Of a stretch of 5,106 nt of DNA, positions 1 to 4,318 are shown piece after piece (position 1 is the stretch's first letter; every line of letters starts with the position of its first letter). The DNA is taken from the NCBI GenBank assembly GCA_027038235.1, contig JALVXV010000013.1:1-5106 (forward strand), read 5' to 3'. The translations under genes and the position numbers were made by a program. A model generated the notes under the pieces. It was not told where the DNA came from, searched no databases, and saw nothing but the letters and a program-made list of their open reading frames with translations. Source of the stretch: Campylobacterales bacterium. Its GTDB lineage: Bacteria > Campylobacterota > Campylobacteria > Campylobacterales > JALSKU01.

Positions 1-269
1 ATAATGGATTTGACTTGATAGATAGAGCCTATCTCTTTTTTTATATCATTTGTGCCACATATGCCTATATTTATGATCTTTTTTATATTATATTTTTGAG
101 ATATATATGTTGTAGCGATAGCTGAATCGATTTTGCCTATTTTGCTAACAATAAGAGCAATATCACCATTAGCATAGATCACAAATGGCTCTTTTTCTAC
201 TTTTTTAAGTCCAAAATGCTCTATCAAAGCTTTAGCTTCGCTAAAAAGTGCAGTTACAAATATAATCAT
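1..269 (-). CDS. Nucleoside phosphorylase / MTA-SAH nucleosidase superfamily protein (partial, 3' end outside window)
   Basis: The first 89 residues are visible; the rest lies beyond the left edge. The N-terminus reads MIIFVTALFSEAKALIEHFG, the opening beta strand followed by the acidic helix of the PNP_UDP_1 superfamily, with E11 near the place of the E12 region in MTA/SAH nucleosidase. A VSKIGKIDSAIAT segment (41-53) corresponds to the family's 'SGIGKVAAALGAT' strand-helix, and INIGICGT (66-73) to the 'INTGSAGG' glycine loop, followed by a GS-I-Q-V strand where the family has 'GDIVV'. Enzymes of this fold cleave the N-glycosidic bond of purine nucleosides in the cytoplasm. The glycine loop is degenerate (CGT instead of AGG), so the substrate is uncertain. 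It could be a nucleosidase in methionine salvage or futalosine metabolism, or a divergent paralogue. The ATG at 269 is the only good start: an in-frame TAA lies 12 bases upstream, and any later start would remove the first strand. No Shine-Dalgarno is visible. Confidence 0.72.
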   Translation of the reverse strand, partial: MIIFVTALFSEAKALIEHFGLKKVEKEPFVIYANGDIALIVSKIGKIDSAIATTYISQKYNIKKIINIGICGTNDIKKEIGSIYQVKSI

Positions 270-283
270 AACGATATTTTATC
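270..283 (-). promoter_or_regulatory. Putative -10 box of the phosphorylase-like gene, spaced for a leaderless transcript
   Basis: Read on the minus strand, the sequence TTTTGATAAAAT precedes the gene. The hexamer TAAAAT (281 to 276) matches TATAAT at five of six positions. With a standard spacing of six bases from hexamer to +1, transcription would begin at 269, the A of the start codon. The bases between (ATCGTT) contain no ribosome-binding sequence. Such T-rich plus -10-only promoters are usual in Campylobacterota. The assignment rests on pattern and spacing only. Confidence 0.35.
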
Positions 284-310
284 AAAATTTAGGCACAATA
301 ACAAAAAAGT

Positions 311-314
311 AAGG
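311..314 (+). promoter_or_regulatory. Ribosome-binding site fixing the TTG start of the ABC exporter
   Basis: AAGG lies eight bases before TTG 323 and no in-frame ATG exists until residue 40. This motif is the main reason for accepting a TTG start. No strong -10 box is obvious between 270 and 310; CACAAT at 294-299 matches TATAAT at only four of six positions. Confidence 0.65.
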
Positions 315-322
315 TTAATATT

Positions 323-2083
323 TTGAGATACACTTTTAAAAAGATTTTAAATGAGCTTTTAAAGTATAAAAAAGAGTTTATTACTGCAAATATTATAGCT
401 ATTATTGCAGTAGTAGTAAGTACACCAGCACCACTTTTGATGCCATTATTGGTTGATGAAGTTTTGCTTAAAAAAACAGGCTTTTTGACTAAACATATTG
501 ATAATCTTTTGGGTCATCAAGAGGCTTTTGTATATATTTTGATAGTTTTATTTATGACACTTTCACTAAGGGCTATATTTTTTGGATTGACTATTTGGCA
601 TGATTATATATTTTCAAAAATTTCAAAAAATATCACCTATAAGATAAGAAAAGATATGCTTTTACATCTATCAAAGCTTTCATTGAGTGAATTTGAAAGT
701 ATAGGTAGCGGAAAAATATCATCACTTTTTTTAGTAGATGTTGCTACTATTGAGACATTTTTAGGGATGAGTATAAGTAAGCTTATCGTATCAGTGCTTA
801 CTGTTTTAGGAGTAGCAATTGTGCTTTTACTTATCAATTGGAAGTTAGCACTTTTTATACTTTTAGTAAATCCCTTTGTGGTGATAGTTAGTAAAAAATT
901 TGCTAGAAAAGTAAGCTTATATAAAAAAGAGGAAAATAGAACTTTTGAAGCTTTTAGTGAAGCTTTGAGTGAGACATTGGATCTTTTTTGGCAAATTAGA
1001 GCCTCAAATCAGGAGAGAAATTTTATAAAAAGGTTATTTGTAAAAAGTGAAGAGATAAAAAATGCAGGTATTAATTTTGCTTATAAAAGTGATGTGGCTT
1101 TAAGATTTTCTTATCTACTTTTTTTGGGGGGATTTGAGATATTTCGTGCAGCATCAATTTTTACAGTAGCCTATGGAGAGCTTTCTATCGGACTTATGCT
1201 TGCTATATTTGGTTATCTTTGGGTCATGATGGGACCAATTCAAGAGATATTAAATATCCAATACTCTTACCACAATGCAAAAAGGGCATTAAATAGGATA
1301 AATCAAATCTTTAAAATGCAACAAGAGCCAAAATATCCCCATCTAAAAAATCCTTTTAAAGGTAGCAAAACAAACTCCATAAGATTAAAGGGGGTTGATT
1401 TTTCTTATGATAATAAAAATAGTATCTTAAAAGATATAAATATCTTCATAGAAAAAGGAAAAAATATTGCAATAGTTGGTGCTAGTGGTAGCGGAAAGAC
1501 GACATTGGCTCAGATAATGGTAGGGTTTTATCCACTACAAAAAGGAGAGCTTTTTTATGATGAGGTAAATATCAAAGAAATTGGTCTTGATGTGGTTAGA
1601 GAAAATATCTTTTTAGTTCTTCAAACTCCTCTACTTTTTAATTCAACAATAAGATTCAATCTCACTTTAGGAAAAGATATGGATGATAAGATGATTTGGG
1701 AAGCTTTAAAGATAGCCCAATTAAAAGATATTATAAGCTCATTTGAAAGTGGGCTTGATACACAAGTTGGTAAAAATGGGGTAAAACTATCGGGTGGACA
1801 AAGACAGAGAATGAGTATAGCAAGGATGATTTTGCAAGATCCAAATATTATTATACTTGATGAATCAACTAGTGCATTAGATATCCACACTGAAGAGTCG
1901 CTTTTTGTAGCTTTAAAAGAGATATTAAAAGAAAAAACAGTTATAATAATTGCCCACAGATTAAGCACAATAAAACAGGCTGATTATATCTATATGCTCG
2001 AAGATGGACAGGTGATAGAGGAGGGTACAAAAGAGGAGCTTATAAGCTTGGAGGGTAAATTTGCTAAACATATAGGAGAGTGA
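323..2083 (+). CDS. ABC exporter, fused membrane and ATPase domains (MsbA/ABCB type)
   Basis: This 586-residue protein has the usual length for a bacterial half-transporter exporter that works as a dimer in the inner membrane. Residues 1-325 form the membrane domain with about six hydrophobic segments (roughly 19-45, 68-92, 150-171, 174-190, 260-283, 288-308). Residues 350-586 are a complete ATPase domain: A-loop Tyr362 (FSYD), Walker A GASGSGKT (386-393), Q-loop Gln434 (VLQTPLLFN), signature LSGGQRQRMSIAR (489-501), Walker B IIILDE with catalytic Glu514 (509-514), D-loop SALD (517-520) and switch His545 (AHRLSTI). All catalytic residues are present, so it should be an active homodimeric pump. 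The substrate cannot be read from sequence; lipids, peptides and drugs are all exported by this family. The start is TTG at 323, supported by AAGG at 311-314 with an 8-base spacer; the next in-frame Met is residue 40, inside the first membrane segment. The DedA-type gene downstream suggests an operon and perhaps a role in envelope lipid handling. Confidence 0.93.
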   Translation: MRYTFKKILNELLKYKKEFITANIIAIIAVVVSTPAPLLMPLLVDEVLLKKTGFLTKHIDNLLGHQEAFVYILIVLFMTLSLRAIFFGLTIWHDYIFSKISKNITYKIRKDMLLHLSKLSLSEFESIGSGKISSLFLVDVATIETFLGMSISKLIVSVLTVLGVAIVLLLINWKLALFILLVNPFVVIVSKKFARKVSLYKKEENRTFEAFSEALSETLDLFWQIRASNQERNFIKRLFVKSEEIKNAGINFAYKSDVALRFSYLLFLGGFEIFRAASIFTVAYGELSIGLMLAIFGYLWVMMGPIQEILNIQYSYHNAKRALNRINQIFKMQQEPKYPHLKNPFKGSKTNSIRLKGVDFSYDNKNSILKDINIFIEKGKNIAIVGASGSGKTTLAQIMVGFYPLQKGELFYDEVNIKEIGLDVVRENIFLVLQTPLLFNSTIRFNLTLGKDMDDKMIWEALKIAQLKDIISSFESGLDTQVGKNGVKLSGGQRQRMSIARMILQDPNIIILDESTSALDIHTEESLFVALKEILKEKTVIIIAHRLSTIKQADYIYMLEDGQVIEEGTKEELISLEGKFAKHIGE

Positions 2084-2154
2084 GAGATATAAAAGAGGTT
2101 AGAGAGAGTTTTTTAGCTTTTCATTTTTTACAAAGAGATAAGGATGATTTTTGA
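2080..2154 (+). CDS. Possible 24-codon bridging ORF between ABC exporter and DedA genes
   Basis: A frame opening with GTG at 2080-2082 overlaps the ABC stop codon as GTGA and ends with TGA at 2152-2154, which overlaps the DedA start as TTGA. The peptide would be MRDIKEVRESFLAFHFLQ followed by RDKDDF, charged and soluble with no signal or membrane segment. Both junctions have the four-base geometry typical of translational coupling. Against it, the only purine-rich motif (AGGAG, 2074-2078) is one base from the GTG, too close for a normal ribosome-binding site, and a 24-codon open frame is easily found by chance. I do not recognise the peptide. It may be a real coupled micro-gene or just intergenic sequence that ribosomes cross. 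Confidence 0.22.
   Translation: MRDIKEVRESFLAFHFLQRDKDDF
2140..2144 (+). promoter_or_regulatory. Ribosome-binding site fixing the TTG start of the DedA gene
   Basis: AAGGA lies six bases before TTG 2151. The nearby ATG at 2155 is in a different frame, so the Shine-Dalgarno and the hydrophobic N-terminus together support the TTG start. Confidence 0.7.
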
Positions 2155-2729
2155 ATGATATATTTACTTCGCTATCTACCTATGGGTATATAGTGCTTTT
2201 TTTATACTCCTTTGGAGGAGGTTTTTTTGCTTTAGTTGCCGCTGGGATACTATCTTTTGCTGGTAAAATGGATATAACTACCTCTATAATGGTCGCTTTT
2301 GTGGCAAATTTTATAGGTGATACGGTTCTGTTTTATATAGCAAGATACAATAAAGCTATAGTAATGCCATATATAAAAACACATAGAAGAAAATTGGCAC
2401 TTAGTTCGATAATGATGAAGAGGTATGGAGATAAGATCATATTTTTTCAAAAGTTTATCTATGGAGTTAAAACTCTCGTGCCTATCGCTATAGGTTTGAC
2501 AAGGTATGATTTTAAAAAGTTTACTATCTACAATCTTTTTTCAGCTCTTATATGGGCTTTGGTGTTTGGTCTTGGAAGTTTTTATAGTGGAAAATATCTC
2601 TTAAAAGTAGTCCTATATCTTAAGAACCATATCTATATAACCCCTATAGTTTTAGCAATTTTACTATATCTTATGTGGCTATATATGGAAAAAGCAACAA
2701 GAAAAAGGGTATCCCATGGAGCAAAATGA
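2151..2729 (+). CDS. DedA/VTT family inner-membrane protein
   Basis: The 192-residue protein is nearly all membrane segments (about 10-36, 44-62, 94-115, 125-147, 158-178) and ends in a basic tail (KATRKR). The DedA/VTT pattern is visible: a Gly-rich re-entrant-type segment (FGGGFFALVAAGILSFAG, 21-38), ANFIGDTVLFYIARY (52-66, the family's G-D...Y-IGR motif with Asp57), and KFIYGVKTLVPIAIGLTRYDF (101-121, equivalent to 'RF-PG-R---P--AG---M--F'), followed by N128 and W135. Family members flip or recycle lipid carriers such as undecaprenyl phosphate or phosphatidylethanolamine and support proton-motive-force homeostasis. Two departures from Escherichia coli-type members are that the arginines of the second motif are Lys101 and Lys107, and that no acidic residue is present in the first re-entrant segment. 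The start is TTG. It probably shares the transcript of the ABC exporter 67 bases upstream. Confidence 0.85.
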   Translation: MNDIFTSLSTYGYIVLFLYSFGGGFFALVAAGILSFAGKMDITTSIMVAFVANFIGDTVLFYIARYNKAIVMPYIKTHRRKLALSSIMMKRYGDKIIFFQKFIYGVKTLVPIAIGLTRYDFKKFTIYNLFSALIWALVFGLGSFYSGKYLLKVVLYLKNHIYITPIVLAILLYLMWLYMEKATRKRVSHGAK

Positions 2730-2770
2730 TAAGAGAGTAGGCTATGTAGGGTTTTTTTAGAGATACCCTT
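2705..2770. repeat. 9-bp perfect inverted repeat in the convergent gene junction (possible terminator)
   Basis: AAGGGTATC (2705-2713) is the exact reverse complement of GATACCCTT (2762-2770), with 48 bases between. Read on the minus strand, the second arm is followed by a run of five Ts with no gap (its own last two bases plus three more), so the repeat could end the polymerase transcript, although the loop is longer than usual. An alternative shorter hairpin AGGGT/ACCCT (2748-2752 with 2765-2769) competes for the same bases. The repeat overlaps the last codons of the DedA gene. Confidence 0.45.
2713..2758 (+). terminator. Candidate intrinsic terminator of the ABC-DedA operon
   Basis: CCC at 2713-2715 can pair with GGG at 2749-2751. 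An imperfect extension follows (CAT with ATG-type pairs, then AGC 2720-2722 with GCT 2741-2743), and seven T residues come directly after (2752-2758). The stem is weak and interrupted, and it starts inside the last DedA codons. A T7 tract right after a GGG arm is the strongest part of the case. Confidence 0.35.
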
Positions 2771-2796
2771 ATGATAGATTAAAATTTGAAAATCTT

Positions 2797-4071
2797 TTAG
2801 CTTTTTGCAATTTCTCTTGCATTTTTTACTATATCTATGCCATATTTTTCTCTCAATTTTCCTACTCTTTTATAAAGATTATCCATCTGCCTATCTTTTT
2901 CATAATCTATAAGGGAGTAGATATGATTTTTGTGATTATAAAAGTGTGATAGAGATAGTGATAATCTTATGATTTTACTATTTTTGTAGATATCGATCTC
3001 ATCAAAAAGCTTTATAAACTCCTCTTTTAAAAATGATTCAGTAAAAATTCTATTGAAAGTTTTATATCTTTTTGATTTTTCTTTAAATTCATACTTTATA
3101 CCCAAAAAAAGAGTTGTAGGTCTTTTGTCTAGTTTTAAAAGTAAAAAACTAAGATGTCTTGTGAGGATAAATATCCTTCTTTTTATCTCATCTCTATCCA
3201 AAATAGGATCAAATGTTCTGGATATGCCTATACTTTTTCGCTCTTTTTGTCTATTAATCTCATCTTTGAAAGCCCCTGTTATTTTATCATAGAGCTCTCT
3301 TCCAGCCCCTCCCCAAGAGTATAGGAGTGTTTTTGAATGGTATATATCTCCAAGTGTATATTTTTTATAGCTATAAAGCTTTTTTCTCCAAGATCTACCA
3401 ATACCAGGAAACTCCTCTATAGCAATATCTTTTATAAACTCTTTTATATGCTCTTTTTGTATAAGTTTTACTCCATTTGGTTTTGCTTTAGAGGTTGCTA
3501 ATTTTGCTATCCATTTGGTATCTGCTATGCCTATAGATATAGGTAGTTTAAATCTATCTTTTATCTCTTTTTGTAATCCAATAGCAAAATCCAAGACTCT
3601 ATCGCTCTTAATCCATCCAAAACTATCTGCAAAAAATTCATCTATACTGTACTGCTCTATAAGCGGAAGTCGCTTTTGTAAAAAATTTCTCAGCCTAAAA
3701 GATAGGGTGTGATAAAGCATCATATCTGGAGGAAGTATGATAAGATGCGGACAGAGCAGTAGTGCCTCTTTTATGGTCATGCCAGTTTTTATGCCACATT
3801 TTCTTGCTTCATAACTTGCAGTTGTGATGATGCCTCTTATTTTATCCCCATCTCTAAAAAACTCTTTAGCATATTTGTTGCTCTTTGAGAAAAATAAAGA
3901 TGATACAAAGGCTCCACTATTTGCTATCATAGCCTTTTTGTTTGGAATATTATTTGAAAATATAAATTGATCACTTCGCCCACCAACTGCAACCTCTTTG
4001 TTTAAAAGGGTTTTATCTTTTATCCTCTCGCAAGAGACAAAAAATGAGTCAAGATCAAGATGCAATATCAT
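2797..4071 (-). CDS. dinB: Y-family (DinB-type) translesion DNA polymerase
   Basis: The 424-residue product synthesises short DNA stretches across lesions. With Met1 at 4071 the visible signatures are MILHLDLDSFF with metal-binding Asp6 and Asp8, SYEARKCGIKTGM (86-98, incoming nucleotide contacts), YSIDEFF with catalytic Asp144-Glu145, SIGIADTKWIAKLATSKAKP (179-198, palm), and the helix-hairpin-helix FPGIGRSWRKKL (221-232), followed by thumb and little-finger domains (KSIGISRTFDP, 279-289). A segment of about 48 residues (32-79) separates VGGR from GIITTASYEAR, where Escherichia coli Pol IV has only a few residues. I recall similar insertions in Campylobacterota members, from memory only. No C-terminal QLxLF-type clamp-binding motif is seen. 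The ATG at 4071 is preferred because it puts the canonical MI-HLDLD motif at the N-terminus and has AAAGG (4084-4080) eight bases ahead; a TTG at 4101 would add ten unrelated residues without a ribosome-binding site. It lies downstream of a small-peptide ORF and divergent to an S24 repressor, which suggests damage-linked control. Confidence 0.93.
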   Translation of the reverse strand: MILHLDLDSFFVSCERIKDKTLLNKEVAVGGRSDQFIFSNNIPNKKAMIANSGAFVSSLFFSKSNKYAKEFFRDGDKIRGIITTASYEARKCGIKTGMTIKEALLLCPHLIILPPDMMLYHTLSFRLRNFLQKRLPLIEQYSIDEFFADSFGWIKSDRVLDFAIGLQKEIKDRFKLPISIGIADTKWIAKLATSKAKPNGVKLIQKEHIKEFIKDIAIEEFPGIGRSWRKKLYSYKKYTLGDIYHSKTLLYSWGGAGRELYDKITGAFKDEINRQKERKSIGISRTFDPILDRDEIKRRIFILTRHLSFLLLKLDKRPTTLFLGIKYEFKEKSKRYKTFNRIFTESFLKEEFIKLFDEIDIYKNSKIIRLSLSLSHFYNHKNHIYSLIDYEKDRQMDNLYKRVGKLREKYGIDIVKNAREIAKS

Positions 4072-4076
4072 GCTTT

Positions 4077-4142
4077 TTACCTTTGAAAAAAAGAGGAGCA
4101 AAGGAGGATAGGAGCAAAGGTGTAAAGTATGGTTATTTTCAT
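4077..4142 (-). CDS. Possible 21-residue hydrophobic leader ORF before the polymerase
   Basis: ATG at 4142-4140 opens a 21-codon frame ending with TAA at 4079-4077, five bases before the polymerase ATG. The peptide is hydrophobic (MKITILYTFAPILLCSSFF, then QR), like a membrane leader or tiny toxin. It has no Shine-Dalgarno, so independent initiation looks poor. It begins ten bases after the stop of the 26-residue ORF, a distance at which re-initiating ribosomes could enter. If translated, it would carry ribosomes through the masking hairpin and drop them at the polymerase start. It is equally possible that this is a chance frame. Confidence 0.18.
   Translation of the reverse strand: MKITILYTFAPILLCSSFFQR
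4080..4104 (-). promoter_or_regulatory. Hairpin that can mask the polymerase ribosome-binding site
   Basis: On the minus-strand transcript CCUUUG (4104 to 4099) is complementary over six bases to CAAAGG (4085 to 4080), which contains the AAAGG ribosome-binding site of the polymerase gene; the loop is 13 bases. A second identical CCUUUG lies at 4120 to 4115 and could replace the first. The sequence shows the complementarity; any effect on translation is inferred. Confidence 0.4.
4094..4120. repeat. 11-bp tandem direct repeat in the polymerase leader
   Basis: AGGAGCAAAGG occurs at 4094-4104 and exactly again at 4110-4120, a period of 16 bases with AGGAT between. On the polymerase transcript the tract is pyrimidine-rich (CCUUUGCUCCU twice) and includes CCUCCUUU, a copy of the 16S rRNA anti-Shine-Dalgarno sequence. 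It could pair with ribosome-binding sites on the same message. Confidence 0.85.
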
Positions 4143-4195
4143 AATAGTAGAGTTAAAAGGCTATTTCACCTATTTTTATAAAACTTTCTACTATT
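4143..4195. repeat. 9-bp inverted repeat forming a long imperfect hairpin around the end of the 26-residue ORF
   Basis: AATAGTAGA (4143-4151) and TCTACTATT (4187-4195) are exact reverse complements with 35 bases between. In the minus-strand transcript the stem can continue with GUU/AAC and then AAAA/UUUU and GG/CC pairs toward an 8-base apical loop. It covers codons 13 onward and the stop of the 26-residue ORF, and its 3' arm ends directly before the ATG at 4142. No T tract follows, so it does not look like a terminator; it may act in attenuation, RNA stability or coupling. Confidence 0.6.
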
Positions 4196-4233
4196 CTATC
4201 TATCCATTTGTTTATGGTATTAAATATATGCAT
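4153..4233 (-). CDS. Small amphipathic peptide (26 residues), divergent from the S24 repressor
   Basis: ATG at 4233 is preceded by AAGGAG (4244 to 4239) with a 5-base spacer, the best ribosome-binding site in this region, and by a TATAAT box at 4263 to 4258. The peptide is MHIFNTINKWIDRIVESF followed by IKIGEIAF. Hydrophobic residues fall at 3, 4, 7, 10, 11, 14, 15, 18, 19, 21 and 24, an almost ideal amphipathic helix, with Lys9, Asp12, Arg13, Glu16, Lys20 and Glu23 on the other face and near-zero net charge. Short amphipathic peptides of this kind include membrane-active molecules such as TisB (repressed by LexA) and staphylococcal delta-toxin, but I recognise no homologue and the resemblance is only physical. 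It is the first frame of the transcript leading to the polymerase and is in the same frame as it, separated by one TAA. It could be a small toxin or membrane peptide, or a leader that couples translation to the polymerase. Confidence 0.5.
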   Translation of the reverse strand: MHIFNTINKWIDRIVESFIKIGEIAF

Positions 4234-4244
4234 TGTTACTCCTT

Positions 4245-4260
4245 AATATTTTTCAAAATT
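4245..4260. promoter_or_regulatory. Imperfect operator-like site at the start of the divergent transcript
   Basis: AATATTTTTCAAAATT resembles one arm of the palindrome (AATATTTCAA) with two extra Ts, and is itself a degenerate palindrome. It covers the predicted +1 of the small-peptide transcript (about 4251), where a second, weaker repressor site would be expected. AT-rich sequence makes chance resemblance likely. Confidence 0.22.
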
Positions 4261-4263
4261 ATA
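4258..4263 (-). promoter_or_regulatory. Promoter -10 (TATAAT) for the small peptide and polymerase
   Basis: The minus strand reads TTGTATAAT with a perfect consensus hexamer at 4263 to 4258. The predicted +1 is about 4251, giving an 18-base leader with AAGGAG before the 26-residue ORF. The -35 position (about 4286 to 4281, TATACC) is poor, as is usual in Campylobacterota, and coincides with the -10 box of the divergent repressor promoter. No separate strong promoter is seen between this ORF and the polymerase. Confidence 0.65.
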
Positions 4264-4279
4264 CAATTTTTTAAAAATA

Positions 4280-4288
4280 TGGTATAAT
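4280..4288 (+). promoter_or_regulatory. Promoter (extended -10) for the S24 repressor
   Basis: TGG precedes a perfect TATAAT (4283-4288), giving an extended -10 element of TGN type. The predicted +1 is about 4295, inside the palindrome at 4289-4309, so bound repressor would sit on the transcription start. Its -35 position falls on the -10 box of the opposing promoter. Confidence 0.7.
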
Positions 4289-4309
4289 AATATTTCAATT
4301 TGAAATATT
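4289..4309. promoter_or_regulatory. Perfect 21-bp palindrome, probable repressor operator
   Basis: Arms AATATTTCAA (4289-4298) and TTGAAATATT (4300-4309) are exact reverse complements around a single central T at 4299. The element starts directly after the repressor -10 box, covers the predicted +1, and ends at the G of the Shine-Dalgarno GGAG. Relative to the predicted start of the divergent transcript it spans about -38 to -58. Position and symmetry are those of an autoregulatory operator for a dimeric CI-like HTH protein. Binding is inferred. Confidence 0.65.
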
Positions 4310-4318
4310 GGAGTGGCA

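Noticed and set aside
637..837. Minus-strand open frames of 66-115 codons inside the ABC exporter (also 1621-1968), and similar frames opposite DedA, polymerase and repressor
   Set aside because: They are antisense shadows of genes with complete conserved motifs; their translations show no recognisable domain and no start signals.
2716..2760. 14-codon ORF (ATG 2716, stop TAG) with AAAGG upstream, between DedA and the polymerase
   Set aside because: It is very short, overlaps the end of the DedA gene and lies inside terminator-like repeats; a chance frame is the better explanation.
4072..4101. Upstream TTG start (4101) adding ten residues to the polymerase
   Set aside because: No ribosome-binding site precedes it, while ATG 4071 has AAAGG eight bases ahead and places the conserved LHLDLDSFF motif at the usual N-terminal position.
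4094..4120. CRISPR-like array from the two 11-bp direct repeats
   Set aside because: Only two short copies with a 5-base gap; far too small for CRISPR repeats and spacers.
4143..4195. 9-bp inverted repeat as an intrinsic terminator of the small-peptide transcript
   Set aside because: The stem is AT-rich, has a 35-base loop and lacks a T tract on either strand, so a terminator role is unlikely.
4313..4318. GTG start at 4313 for the repressor
   Set aside because: It overlaps the GGAG motif that is well spaced for ATG 4319, and it adds only two residues.
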